A DNA stretch of 64,000 bases. Origin: a virus. Positions 26,428 through 33,613 of this stretch are shown piece after piece (the stretch's first letter is position 1; every line of letters starts with the position of its first letter). The notes beneath the pieces are model-generated. The model was not told the DNA's origin and searched no databases. It saw only the letters and a list, made by a program, of their open reading frames with translations. The stretch lies in IMG/VR virus record IMGVR_UViG_3300010388_000214, positions 1 to 64,000 of that record. One strand, given 5' to 3'. The position numbers and the translations under genes are program-made.

Positions 26428-26457
26428 CTTGACATACCGCTAGCCTAACTGTATTAT
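26428..26457 (+). promoter_or_regulatory. Promoter of the 26464 leaderless gene
   Basis: TTGACA, 17-nt spacer, TATTAT, then 6 nt to the ATG at 26464. It faces the minus-strand TAAAAT promoter of the 26407 gene. Confidence 0.65.
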
Positions 26458-26463
26458 TGGAGT

Positions 26464-26556
26464 ATGAGTAAATTTGGACAATGCTATAGCAACCAACATG
26501 AATACTGTTTGGTTGCCATAGGGAAAAGAGTCTGCGATTGTGACTGCCACAGGTAG
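26464..26556 (+). CDS. Cys/His-rich microprotein, 30 aa (leaderless)
   Basis: MSKFGQCYSNQHEYCLVAIG then KRVCDCDCHR: five Cys and two His in 30 residues. The ATG lies 6 nt after the -10 box. It overlaps the next frame by 17 nt. The CDCDCH end suggests metal binding. Confidence 0.55.
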   Translation: MSKFGQCYSNQHEYCLVAIGKRVCDCDCHR

Positions 26557-26719
26557 CGAATACTTTCGGGGTAGAGAAGAACGAGAAGAAGAAATCATAC
26601 AGTTACTAATAAAGGAACTATACAACGTAAGCTGTTGTTGTGATACATCTTCATTCGGAGAACACTATCTATCCTGTAAACAACCAGATAACATTATTGA
26701 TTTGATTAGGAATAACTAA
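26540..26719 (+). CDS. Hypothetical protein, 59 aa (GTG start)
   Basis: The frame runs between stops with GTG 26540 as the only plausible start near the upstream gene's end. VTATGSEYFRGREEREEEIIQLLIKEL is helical; a Cys cluster (NVSCCCDTSS, LSCKQ) follows. Stop overlaps the next ATG (TAATG), supporting translation. Confidence 0.5.
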   Translation: MTATGSEYFRGREEREEEIIQLLIKELYNVSCCCDTSSFGEHYLSCKQPDNIIDLIRNN

Positions 26720-26916
26720 TGACCACTAAGAAAGAACAACTAGCGTTTGCGGCAGGTGTCGTCTTTGAACGTAATCGTATTATTGATTTAATCGCACAGC
26801 AAATTCAGGATTGCCCTAATGGCATTGAAGATGGGTGCGATGGCTGTAAGCAGGACATGGCATTCATTAACGTACTGCTTTCTCAGTTTGAGGCTGAAGA
26901 TGAAAATAATTCGTAG
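26719..26916 (+). CDS. Hypothetical protein with CPNG..CDGC, 65 aa
   Basis: TAATG start. Helical (FAAGVVFERNRIIDLIAQQI) with DCPNGIEDGCDGCKQDM in the middle, a possible three-Cys metal site. Overlaps the next gene by 17 nt. Unknown. Confidence 0.62.
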   Translation: MTTKKEQLAFAAGVVFERNRIIDLIAQQIQDCPNGIEDGCDGCKQDMAFINVLLSQFEAEDENNS

Positions 26917-27043
26917 ACACTATAAAAGCGTCACCAAGCACTACCGCTTTAACACCTGGAAAAGTGGTAACTACCGTGCCTTCGACCTGTACTGGGGAAA
27001 GCATTTGTTTGTGTTAGGATTTGAGATAGGAAAGAAGCGATGA
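26900..27043 (+). CDS. Basic microprotein, 47 aa
   Basis: ATG 26900 (MKIIRRHYKSVTKHYRFNTW) lies in the end of the upstream gene. Aromatic and basic residues dominate; ends GFEIGKKR. The stop overlaps the next ATG. It may bind nucleic acid. Confidence 0.6.
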   Translation: MKIIRRHYKSVTKHYRFNTWKSGNYRAFDLYWGKHLFVLGFEIGKKR

Positions 27044-27408
27044 ACATTGAAGAAGAGATTCTACATTTAACTAAAGCTTGGCTTAATTACATTGCACCAG
27101 ATCATCACAAAGATCGTGACTGCCATTTCTATGTAAAAAAGATTTGGTCATACGGTGACCAGCCTTACTATCAGGCATATCATTATGGGTACGTTGCCTC
27201 AGACTTCGAGGGTACCAAGTGTGACACACTAGAAGAAGCACAAGAAGAACTAAGAGACTTCCTCTACATGTCTATACACAAAGAATATGAGTGGCTTAAG
27301 AAAGTCATTAATAAAGCTAGCAAGAATGAAGATGGCTGGGGTCCAGAAGACTTTGAAGAGCGACTGACTGGTTTGGATAGACTAAAGGGCTGGAACGACT
27401 ATCGATAG
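27040..27408 (+). CDS. Hypothetical protein, 122 aa
   Basis: Aromatic-rich (WSYGDQPYYQAYHYGYVASDFEG) followed by helices (TLEEAQEELRDFLYMSIHKEYEW). No motif recognised. It ends 10 nt inside a convergent minus-strand microgene. Confidence 0.68.
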   Translation: MNIEEEILHLTKAWLNYIAPDHHKDRDCHFYVKKIWSYGDQPYYQAYHYGYVASDFEGTKCDTLEEAQEELRDFLYMSIHKEYEWLKKVINKASKNEDGWGPEDFEERLTGLDRLKGWNDYR

Positions 27409-27494
27409 TCTTCACCCATAACGTCACCAACGCATTGGTCACAAAGATCGATCCATAGTTGGTCGACCTGATCTCCACATCTTAAACACTTCAT
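27399..27494 (-). CDS. Zinc-ribbon microprotein, 31 aa (leaderless)
   Basis: TATAAT (top 27501-27506) ends 6 nt before the ATG. MKCLRCGDQVDQLWIDLCDQ continues CVGDVMGEDYR: two CxxC pairs 13 residues apart, the minimal zinc-ribbon arrangement. It is convergent with the + gene at 27040. The promoter plus Cys pattern make this a credible gene. Confidence 0.6.
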   Translation of the reverse strand: MKCLRCGDQVDQLWIDLCDQCVGDVMGEDYR

Positions 27495-27554
27495 AGTTTA
27501 ATTATACACTACGCTAAGTTCGGCGTGCGAAAGCTCGGCGGGAGAAATAAAGGG

Positions 27555-27583
27555 TTGACAAGCAACCCATACAGGAGTAAAAT
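27555..27583 (+). promoter_or_regulatory. Promoter of the 27590 operon
   Basis: TTGACA (27555-27560), 17-nt spacer, TAAAAT (27578-27583), then 6 nt to the ATG at 27590. This is a consensus promoter placing the start site at the A of ATG. Confidence 0.75.
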
Positions 27584-27589
27584 TATAGT

Positions 27590-27868
27590 ATGAGAAACAT
27601 TAATGAGATTACAACCGAGCAGCTACGTGAAGCCTCCAGTAAAGGTTTTGTGGCATCCCTCGGTTATCGATCTATTGCTGACAACGAGTTTGACTACTGG
27701 CTTGTACGTGAACGACACCGTGTAGCTGATCTGGCTATAGCTAAAGAACGTAAGCGTATCTTTGTTAGCATTATGGCTAACGTAAACAAAACAGTAGCTG
27801 CAGCAAAGCGTGGCGATAATCCTATCGATATGACTTGGCTATTTGAAGAACTAATGAAGGAAGACTAA
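27590..27868 (+). CDS. Hypothetical protein, 92 aa (leaderless)
   Basis: MRNINEITTEQLREASSKGFVASLGYRSI... helical and basic; ends MTWLFEELMKED. Expressed from the promoter just upstream without a Shine-Dalgarno site. Stop overlaps the next ATG. Function unknown. Confidence 0.67.
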   Translation: MRNINEITTEQLREASSKGFVASLGYRSIADNEFDYWLVRERHRVADLAIAKERKRIFVSIMANVNKTVAAAKRGDNPIDMTWLFEELMKED

Positions 27869-28149
27869 TGATTGTAGATTACAACCACACATGGATGCTT
27901 GGCGATGACTGGGACTGTGATACCTGTGGGTACACCTATAACTCACTCCGACTTGAGGAGTTTGACGATGATCTTTGGTGTTTAACGATGCATGTGGGTT
28001 GTTATGGTGGTGAGTCTGCAATGTCTAATGACGAAAACTTTGCGGTATTGGCAGAAGCAATCATTATTGACTGCCTTAGCTATGAGAACTTCTCAGAGTC
28101 TGATGCAGACTATTTACGTAAACTAATTAAGGAACTATCTAATGTCTGA
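27868..28149 (+). CDS. Hypothetical acidic protein with CDTC, 93 aa
   Basis: MIVDYNHTWMLGDDWDCDTCGYTYNSLRLEEFDDD... one CxxC, with a second Cys pair spread further (WCLTMHVGC). A possible zinc-bound N-terminal domain and a helical end. Overlaps the next gene by 8 nt. Confidence 0.66.
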   Translation: MIVDYNHTWMLGDDWDCDTCGYTYNSLRLEEFDDDLWCLTMHVGCYGGESAMSNDENFAVLAEAIIIDCLSYENFSESDADYLRKLIKELSNV

Positions 28150-28480
28150 TTACACACCTACAACAGAAGAAGTACTTTATTGCTCTAGCTGCTGGGCCGA
28201 CCTTAAGCTTTACCCACCAGCCACAGAACTGGTATTTGAACGTGATTTCACCGTGAATACTGAAACAGTGCGTAAGGTTTACCGCTATGTCAGAACAGAT
28301 GCCACCGAGTTTGACCGTTGGCTTGCTGAAGTAAAAGCACAAGCAGTAGCGGAATGGCAAAAGCAACACTGGGCTGAGTTCAACAAGAGTCTTGCCCTAG
28401 ACCCTTACCGACAGGGAGAAAAGATTATCCTAAGTAACAACGACTATGATCAACTACGCAAAGCATTGGATGAAGAATGA
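28142..28480 (+). CDS. Hypothetical protein with N-terminal CSSC, 112 aa
   Basis: MSDYTPTTEEVLYCSSCWADLKLYPP, then helices rich in Ala/Lys (WLAEVKAQAVAEWQKQHW). The CSSC alone does not define a zinc site. The end overlaps the next microgene by 4 nt. Confidence 0.66.
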   Translation: MSDYTPTTEEVLYCSSCWADLKLYPPATELVFERDFTVNTETVRKVYRYVRTDATEFDRWLAEVKAQAVAEWQKQHWAEFNKSLALDPYRQGEKIILSNNDYDQLRKALDEE

Positions 28481-28572
28481 AAGAGTTTTTATTTAAACCA
28501 CGATTTTCAATAGCGTGGTTAATGTTGTTTATAACTATATCGGTAGTGATGCGAGCTTGGATGGGATTATGA
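28477..28572 (+). CDS. Single-span membrane microprotein, 31 aa
   Basis: ATG 28477 overlaps the preceding stop. MKEFLFKPRFSIAWLMLFIT followed by ISVVMRAWMGL: positive N-terminus then one hydrophobic span. The stop overlaps the ATG of the next gene at 28569. Confidence 0.55.
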   Translation: MKEFLFKPRFSIAWLMLFITISVVMRAWMGL

Positions 28573-28862
28573 TCGAGGGTATCTTAGCACTCTTCGCAAT
28601 ACTTATCGGAGCATTAGTTGCACCATACATCAAAGACTACTTTAATCCAGAGCTAAAACCTACTGGAGTAGAGGGTGAGGTACATTACGTAACGGGAGGT
28701 GCCACATACAAGTTTCCTGTTTATGCAGACAAAGCTCCACCACTCAATCCACATCTTGGTATGTCTTGGCTAAACCTTAATGATTCTAATATATATGCTT
28801 GGGATGGACAGGTTTGGAAATTACGTGTAGAACCCAAAGAAGGAGATCTGTGGCTATGGTAA
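28569..28862 (+). CDS. Membrane-anchored protein ending in GDLWLW, 97 aa
   Basis: ATG 28569 (MIEGILALFAILIGALVAPYI: one N-terminal span). The second part, NLNDSNIYAWDGQVWKLRVEPKEGDLWLW, ends in a motif that recurs at the C-termini of tail-associated proteins at 54470 (GDLWFW) and 57192 (GDIWMW). It overlaps the next gene, which has the related PTPGDLWMESKP. Confidence 0.62.
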   Translation: MIEGILALFAILIGALVAPYIKDYFNPELKPTGVEGEVHYVTGGATYKFPVYADKAPPLNPHLGMSWLNLNDSNIYAWDGQVWKLRVEPKEGDLWLW

Positions 28863-29110
28863 GTTACGAATACATTGAGTCCCAAATTATGGGGGCAGCT
28901 CAAGAAGCAATTGACTATGCTAAAACTACCTATGACAAACTATATACGTGGCAACCAGTATGGAAAACTCTTCGCTTTGATGGAGAGGTTTGGAAAGAAG
29001 TAAGTGCACCAGGAAATGTCACATGGCGTTGGTATGGTAATCCTAATGATAAGGTAAACAGTATCTTCAATCCTACTCCTGGAGATCTATGGATGGAGAG
29101 CAAACCATAA
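28856..29110 (+). CDS. Hypothetical protein with VW..GDLW module, 84 aa
   Basis: ATG 28856 overlaps the previous stop. An N-terminal helix (YIESQIMGAAQEAIDYAKTTYDK) precedes a Trp-rich part: QPVWKTLRFDGEVWKEVSAP and PTPGDLWMESKP. It appears to be related to the C-terminal half of the preceding gene product. Last gene of the + unit; a terminator follows. Confidence 0.62.
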   Translation: MVSYEYIESQIMGAAQEAIDYAKTTYDKLYTWQPVWKTLRFDGEVWKEVSAPGNVTWRWYGNPNDKVNSIFNPTPGDLWMESKP

Positions 29111-29157
29111 ATTTCGGGGTATAAATAATATCCCCCATCATCCCTATATTAACAATT

Positions 29158-29201
29158 AACCCTAGTCAGAACACATCGTCTTGATTAGGGTTTTTTGCTT
29201 T
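29158..29201 (+). terminator. Rho-independent terminator of the 26.5-29.1 kb unit
   Basis: AACCCTAGTC ... GATTAGGGTTTTTTGC: stem AACCCTA/TAGGGTT with loop of about 20 nt and a T6 run. Confidence 0.75.
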
Positions 29202-29647
29202 GCCAAACCCCCTATCCCCATATCCCCCATAACCCCATATCCTGGTTTGACAGAGATCTAAATACCCCCAAAAGTTATCCACAATTGTGTAAAAGTTATC
29301 CACAATTATGTTACTGATTATATAATTAGACAGGGTTTGGAGATGTTGTGGTTTGTCTATTGGGTAAGAGAACGCCTGTATCAAGGCCGATCGTAATCCC
29401 AAACCTCCAAACCTCCCTATCCAAACCTTTCAAACCTCATATCCTGGTGTCCAAACCTGTGGATAAACCTGTGGATAACTTATCAAAACCTGTGGAAAAC
29501 TATCCAAAACCAGGAGAAAGTGTTTCTATATATAGGAGAAATGCTTATAAATATCAAGAATGGTTTGTTATTTGATATGCCGCCAAACCTTTCAAACCTT
29601 ATATAGTTATACATTGATCGGCGGTATTTTGGAGGGCATCGTAATGT
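29202..29647. other. Convergent intergenic region with DnaA boxes and CAAACC repeats (origin candidate)
   Basis: About 450 nt without a convincing gene. It has TTATCCACA boxes at 29275-29283 and 29296-29304, and inverted ones at 29458-29466 and 29470-29478 plus a one-mismatch copy at 29491-29499. CAAACC-type hexamers occur about ten times on the top strand. CATATCCTGG occurs twice (about 29235 and 29438). AT-rich stretches and position between converging gene fields resemble a plasmid-like origin, but other regulatory roles are possible. Confidence 0.45.
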
Positions 29648-29722
29648 CTAACCTTTAAACCAAGTATTAAGCCAGAACATAACTATACATGCTATTAACA
29701 CTATAGGTAATACTACTTCCAT
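29648..29722 (-). CDS. Single-span membrane microprotein, 24 aa
   Basis: AAGGAGATC lies 4 nt before the ATG at 29722. MEVVLPIVLIACIVMFWLNT then WFKG: essentially one transmembrane helix. The strong ribosome-binding site supports it. The longer frame from 29893 is not needed. Confidence 0.55.
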   Translation of the reverse strand: MEVVLPIVLIACIVMFWLNTWFKG

Positions 29723-29889
29723 TTGATCTCCTTTCTTGGTTTGATATTGATGGTTTGATATTCCCCCAGAAAAAGTCCAGCGATTTTTTGAAGCCCATCG
29801 TAATGTCTTTCGTAAATAGGGTTTGAAATGTAACGGTTTGGTAACGAGTGCCCCCAGCCTCCCAGGCTTCCCTGAGAGGAGGAGGTCGA

Positions 29890-30162
29890 TCACTCTTCTA
29901 ACCCGAGCAAGTCCTCTAGACTATCAAACCCTTCGTCTTCTAGTTCTAGTCCTGCTAACAACAATTCAAATGTCTCGTTGATGAACATCTCTGACTTAGC
30001 CGTAGCCGCAACTATCTCTGTAGAAATAGCATAAGCCAATGGCAACCCTAGGTCATTGTATTGGATAAAGTCCTGAAACTCCTGGTCTCCCTTGTATCCT
30101 ATCCACAACTCCGCAAGGATATCGCAACGGCTAGAAAAGGGAGTGGTGAGCGAGTCGGTCAT
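29890..30162 (-). CDS. Hypothetical acidic protein (paralogue of 30337-30621), 90 aa
   Basis: ATG 30162 with GAGAAAGAAG upstream; TTG 30180 is the alternative. CDILAELWIGYKGDQEFQDF, YNDLGLPLAYAISTEIV, and a helical FELLLAGLELEDEGFDSLEDLL match, segment by segment, the product of 30337-30621. Overlaps the intervening gene by 32 nt. Unknown function. Confidence 0.65.
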   Translation of the reverse strand: MTDSLTTPFSSRCDILAELWIGYKGDQEFQDFIQYNDLGLPLAYAISTEIVAATAKSEMFINETFELLLAGLELEDEGFDSLEDLLGLEE

Positions 30163-30340
30163 ACTGTTCTTCTTTCTCAAGTTGTGCTACCTCAGCAATG
30201 TGCTGGATACGATTGAATTGTACGCTAGACGAATGAATTGCTAAATACTTGCCAACGTGGTCAAGGTCTAGCGTGATGTCGTTTAGAATATCTGCTAACA
30301 TCTTGGCAATCTTCTGTTCTTTGGTTTGGCTTCGTCTCAC
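30131..30340 (-). CDS. Hypothetical helical protein, 69 aa (GTG start)
   Basis: GTG overlaps the upstream stop (GTGA). MRRSQTKEQKIAKMLADILND... a basic then helical sequence. It sits between the two paralogues. No motif. Confidence 0.6.
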   Translation of the reverse strand: MRRSQTKEQKIAKMLADILNDITLDLDHVGKYLAIHSSSVQFNRIQHIAEVAQLEKEEQYDRLAHHSLF

Positions 30341-30621
30341 AATACATCTTCTCCTGTCGGCAACAATTCTTCGAGGTCTGTATATCCCTTGTCGCTAACC
30401 TCTAGCAAGTCAAGGAACAAACCCCAAGCCTCGTCAATCAAATCGTAGGCGTGCTTGCCTTTGGGTTCAATCATTTCCAAACTTAGCATAAACGCTAATG
30501 GCAAACTCATTGTGGCATAATCCACAAAGTTCTTCCAACGACCCTCGTCATCTTCTCTGTCATAGGCAACCCAGAAGTCACCTAGTATCTTACACTTGTT
30601 CTCAAAAGTAGTTTTTGTCAT
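30337..30621 (-). CDS. Hypothetical acidic protein (paralogue of 29890-30162), 94 aa
   Basis: CKILGDFWVAYDREDDEGRW, YATMSLPLAFMLSLEMIE and DEAWGLFLDLLEVSDKGYTDLEELL show clear similarity with 29890-30162 (same order and spacing). Looks like a tandem duplication with a gene inserted between the copies. Predicted all-helical. Confidence 0.66.
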   Translation of the reverse strand: MTKTTFENKCKILGDFWVAYDREDDEGRWKNFVDYATMSLPLAFMLSLEMIEPKGKHAYDLIDEAWGLFLDLLEVSDKGYTDLEELLPTGEDVL

Positions 30622-30633
30622 AGTCTATCCAGT

Positions 30634-30993
30634 CTACAGGTTGTAGGTTACAAAGTCAAGCCATACCCTGACGGATTCGGGAATGGTCTTATATACATCT
30701 TTAAATGAATTAGCATCTATCCAGAAGTCGTCATCACCATAGTAGTCTCCACCATGTTCTGGTGTAAGGCCTAGGGTCAAAGCACGGTACTCTTCTTGTG
30801 TGAGTACTAGGTTCAGTGATTCCATTTCATCACTAATAGAATAGTTATCACCATCCCACTCTAGACGATATGGACACAGCATCCATTCCGTGTAAGCTTC
30901 CTCGGGAGGAAGAATCGTAGACATGTCAGCACCACGATTGTAAACGTTGATGTCGAAGTTATCAGTTACTAGTTCTTTAACCATAGAGGTCAT
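30634..30993 (-). CDS. Hypothetical acidic protein, 119 aa
   Basis: Three close ATGs; 30993 (MTSMVKELV) is best spaced from AAGG. Acidic, with EWMLCPYRLEWDGDNYSIS and HGGDYYGDDDFWIDANSFK. Overlaps the upstream gene by 17 nt. Not recognised. Confidence 0.64.
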   Translation of the reverse strand: MTSMVKELVTDNFDINVYNRGADMSTILPPEEAYTEWMLCPYRLEWDGDNYSISDEMESLNLVLTQEEYRALTLGLTPEHGGDYYGDDDFWIDANSFKDVYKTIPESVRVWLDFVTYNL

Positions 30994-31369
30994 AGTCATC
31001 CTTACTCATTTCACAAAATTGGCAAACTTGAATTGTCTTCATATCCATTTCACGGAGGTAGTCCATCCAAAGATGTTCACCTGTGATGTCGCATTCATCA
31101 GCCTCGTACAGGTCAATCTCAATGTCGCCTGCCTCACCTTCCCACGGTACCTCGGTAACGTAGTAGCAGAGACGATTAACAAACATAGCACCATTAGTGA
31201 TTACACTAAAGTCGCCACCGTCGAGGAATGTCCAAACACGATTGTCTTCAATAATAGATTCAATAAACTCTAAGTCGACCCCATAGGTCTCATAGATACG
31301 GATTTCATTATGGTCATTTGTAATTGGCTTGTACTTGTCAAACCATTCATCATACTCTAATTCAGTCAT
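30977..31369 (-). CDS. Hypothetical acidic protein with C-terminal CQFC, 130 aa
   Basis: Very acidic; late segment ADECDITGEHLWMDYLREMD then QVCQFCEMSKDDYD. The CxxC with the earlier Cys/His may bind zinc. Ocr- or DNA-mimic-like acidity is noted but not evidence of function. Confidence 0.65.
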   Translation of the reverse strand: MTELEYDEWFDKYKPITNDHNEIRIYETYGVDLEFIESIIEDNRVWTFLDGGDFSVITNGAMFVNRLCYYVTEVPWEGEAGDIEIDLYEADECDITGEHLWMDYLREMDMKTIQVCQFCEMSKDDYDLYG

Positions 31370-31410
31370 ATATCCATTCTCTCAGCTATGGGGTTAAAAG
31401 TCAATAGTTA

Positions 31411-31500
31411 TTATGGATTCATTCTTTGGGCTACCGCTCGTTCAAACTCAGCCTCAAGTCGATCAATCTCGTCGATCATTTCATACCAGTTCTTGCTCAT
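31411..31500 (-). CDS. Helical microprotein, 29 aa
   Basis: MSKNWYEMIDEIDRLEAEFE then RAVAQRMNP: an amphipathic helix. GGAGATCTA precedes the ATG, which overlaps the upstream stop (TAATG). Confidence 0.5.
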   Translation of the reverse strand: MSKNWYEMIDEIDRLEAEFERAVAQRMNP

Positions 31501-31676
31501 TAGATCTCCTCTAGTTCGTCAATAAAGTTAGCAGGGGTGTCGGATCCAAACATCTGATCAGCTTCTTCTGGTGTCAACCAGATCACACCAGGAGGGTTTG
31601 GGGTATAAAAGTATTGTGCACTTTTATAATCAAAGTATAATTCAAGACTCTCTAAGTCATCACGCATTGTTATCAT
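31500..31676 (-). CDS. Hypothetical acidic protein, 58 aa
   Basis: ATG 31676 (MITMRDDLESLELYFDYKSA) with GGGAGAG 8 nt upstream is preferred over upstream in-frame ATGs. Contains FYTPNPPGVIWLTPEEADQM. Overlaps the upstream zinc microprotein by 17 nt. Confidence 0.6.
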   Translation of the reverse strand: MITMRDDLESLELYFDYKSAQYFYTPNPPGVIWLTPEEADQMFGSDTPANFIDELEEI

Positions 31677-31752
31677 ATTCTTGCTCTCCCTCGCATAGTG
31701 GACAAAAGGGGGTACAGTCAAAGCTACCCTCATGGTTAGGACATTCAATCAT
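31660..31752 (-). CDS. Zinc-finger-like microprotein, 30 aa (leaderless)
   Basis: TATACT (top 31760-31765) ends 7 nt before the ATG. MIECPNHEGSFDCTPFCPLC then EGEQEYDNNA: C-x2-H...C-x3-C-x2-C. A compact metal-binding pattern with its own promoter. Confidence 0.58.
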   Translation of the reverse strand: MIECPNHEGSFDCTPFCPLCEGEQEYDNNA

Positions 31753-31753
31753 G

Positions 31754-31921
31754 TTAACCAGTATATCTTGAATCAATGGATAAAGCAACATCGACACGGT
31801 CAAGGTCATAAGCTTCTTCAAGCTCTTCCCAATCGGCAGCAGTCCAATGGCTAGTCTTAACAATAACTACCTTATCAGCACTACCGTAGTTACCGTCGCT
31901 AGCAAAGTAATGACTACTCAT
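31754..31921 (-). CDS. Hypothetical microprotein, 55 aa
   Basis: MSSHYFASDGNYGSADKVVI then VKTSHWTAADWEELEEAYDL. GAAGAAGAAG precedes the ATG and the frame overlaps the upstream stop. Its 3' end contains the promoter of the zinc microprotein. Unknown. Confidence 0.6.
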   Translation of the reverse strand: MSSHYFASDGNYGSADKVVIVKTSHWTAADWEELEEAYDLDRVDVALSIDSRYTG

Positions 31922-32093
31922 CTTCTTCTTCATCCTCTAGATATTGGTCAACCTCAATAGAGTAGACACCGTCATATGACGTGCCGTCTTCCTGATAGTC
32001 ATACTCCCAAGCCAAAGCTTCTGCTTCTTCGGGGGTATCAGCTTCAACATCAAAAGAGTAATCAACTCTCATATTAACTAAGAACTTAGCCAT
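31914..32093 (-). CDS. Acidic hypothetical protein, 59 aa
   Basis: MAKFLVNMRVDYSFDVEADT, then PEEAEALAWEYDYQEDG and a DEEEDE end. A beta-alpha-beta pattern with EAEALA helix resembles small phage proteins of the DpnD/PcfM-like type, tentatively. TAATG coupling upstream. Confidence 0.62.
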   Translation of the reverse strand: MAKFLVNMRVDYSFDVEADTPEEAEALAWEYDYQEDGTSYDGVYSIEVDQYLEDEEEDE

Positions 32094-32200
32094 TAGTATC
32101 CTTTCAATATGTCTGACAGTTGGTCTAACTGTTCTGGGGTTAGTCTTCCGATTACACTTGTGTCGATTGCGTTAGCAAACATATCCTGTATTTCGTTCAT
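32093..32200 (-). CDS. Helical microprotein, 35 aa (leaderless)
   Basis: The promoter TTGACA-N17-CATACT (top 32207-32235) ends 6 nt before the ATG. MNEIQDMFANAIDTSVIGRL then TPEQLDQLSDILKGY. The stop overlaps the next ATG. First gene of the unit running to 29.6 kb. Confidence 0.58.
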   Translation of the reverse strand: MNEIQDMFANAIDTSVIGRLTPEQLDQLSDILKGY

Positions 32201-32206
32201 ATAATA

Positions 32207-32235
32207 AGTATGACTTAGATAAAATGGTTTGTCAA
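32207..32235 (-). promoter_or_regulatory. Promoter of the 32.2-29.6 kb minus-strand unit
   Basis: Minus strand TTGACA, 17 nt, CATACT. The same -35/-10 pair is used at 33424-33452, 34035-34064 and 35046-35074. Confidence 0.75.
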
Positions 32236-32360
32236 TATTTCTGGGCGTTTTGTTACCCTATCGTAATCATTGCACAATGACTATATATATAGTTATAAAC
32301 ATTGGCGGCCCCCGATCCTGGTGGGGTAGGCAGTTTATTCTCATGCCTAGGAGTGTCCGC

Positions 32361-33380
32361 CTATGCGGTAGCTAGTTGAACAACCTTGAGCAAACGGTTC
32401 TTCTCTGCGTTGATAGCAGGGTCAAAGCCAGATGCGGAAGCCAAGACTGATTCGTTGTTACCCTTGCGACCAGAACGGTACCAGTCGAGACGCTCAGTCA
32501 TTGCGTTGAACGCACCCCAAGCGGTTCCACTAATCATGTGGTTGAACTCACCCTGATAGATGTCCTCAATCAGTTCCAGCTTGGTCTGCCACTTGGACAG
32601 AGAACCCTTAGAGTCTTTCTCTGGCATGGGGTAAGCAAGAGCAACGATTTCGTCAAACTTAGCCTTAGAGATTTCAGTCTCAATCATAGCCTTTGCCATG
32701 ATGTCGAATTCATCCATGTATGCGTTAGCAAGTCCCAAAGCCTCACGAGCTGCGATAACTTTACCCTCAGCGGTCTGAGTGTGACGAATCTTGAACGACT
32801 GCTTGATGTTACGGTTGCGACCTACACCACCACCGATAGCAAGGTTCAGAGTGTTAGCACAGACAACACGCACAGGGGTGATGCTTGCCTGAATCGCTAC
32901 AGAACCGTCATGAGATGTGTTGACGAGGAGGTAGGTGTTTACCTTGTCACCAACACCGTTAGGGTCTAGGACAGTCTCACGCTCAAGAGCAATGGAACCA
33001 AACACCTGACGACCACCCTTGATAGAACCAGCAGTCTCCCAGCGACCACCACCGTCTAGGATGTTGTCACCAAATGAGAACAGGTCTTCATTCTGGAGGG
33101 TACGGTAACGCTCACCAACAACGCCAAGCACGTCAGTCTGCTTCTTGTCGAATGGGTTAGAGCGAGCAACAAAATAGTTAGTCTTGTCTGAGGTAAAGTT
33201 CTCAGGCATAGGGATTTCTTCAAGACGAACATTCCAGTTGTCCAAGTGTGCCAACTCTAGCATCTTGGTTGTGTTTACTTCTTCCTCGAACACAGTACCC
33301 AAACCATGCCAAGCTGGTTCACGGAAAGAGGCAAAGGTAGTCTTGCCAGTTACTGAGTCGATTTCTAGTTCGTGTGCCAT
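32361..33380 (-). CDS. DUF932 family protein
   Basis: 339 aa. REPAWHGLGTVFEEEVNTTKMLELAHLDNWNV, VVGERYRTLQNEDLFSF, ETAGSIKGGRQVFGSIAL, TYLLVNTSHDGSVAIQASITPVRVVCANTLNLA and GTAWGAFNAMTERLDW match the phage/plasmid-like TIGR03299/DUF932 family over its whole length. The family is widespread in phages and plasmids, sometimes in anti-restriction loci, but its biochemical function is unsettled. The gene is the largest of the minus-strand field, has its own promoter (33424-33452) and a long leader. Confidence 0.9.
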   Translation of the reverse strand: MAHELEIDSVTGKTTFASFREPAWHGLGTVFEEEVNTTKMLELAHLDNWNVRLEEIPMPENFTSDKTNYFVARSNPFDKKQTDVLGVVGERYRTLQNEDLFSFGDNILDGGGRWETAGSIKGGRQVFGSIALERETVLDPNGVGDKVNTYLLVNTSHDGSVAIQASITPVRVVCANTLNLAIGGGVGRNRNIKQSFKIRHTQTAEGKVIAAREALGLANAYMDEFDIMAKAMIETEISKAKFDEIVALAYPMPEKDSKGSLSKWQTKLELIEDIYQGEFNHMISGTAWGAFNAMTERLDWYRSGRKGNNESVLASASGFDPAINAEKNRLLKVVQLATA

Positions 33381-33423
33381 GTGGCTACTTCTTTCTTTAG
33401 GGGATGAATTGCTTACTTATATA

Positions 33424-33452
33424 AGTATGACAGTGTTTAGCTATCTTGTCAA
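33424..33452 (-). promoter_or_regulatory. Promoter of the DUF932 gene
   Basis: Minus strand TTGACA, 17 nt, CATACT. Leader of about 35 nt with GAAAGAAG before the ATG at 33380. Confidence 0.75.
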
Positions 33453-33613
33453 CCATCTGGGGGGTATTTTCTTACCTTCGTAATTAAACTGTTACATTCG
33501 GGGGGCCGCAGGGTATTTAGAGTGAGCAGTTTCAGATCAATGCTCAGGACCTGGCCTAGGGGAAAGAAAGGAATAAGAACCCTAGGCCATCATCGGTAAC
33601 CCCTTACCGAGAA

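Noticed and set aside
29166-29402. 78-aa minus-strand frame in the same gap
   Set aside because: Crosses the terminator and DnaA boxes, no ribosome-binding site, composition unlike proteins.
29348-29575. 75-aa frame on the + strand with KPV repeats
   Set aside because: The repeats are the translation of CAAACC and TGTGGATAA DNA repeats; start is GTG without ribosome-binding site. Treated as non-coding origin-like DNA.
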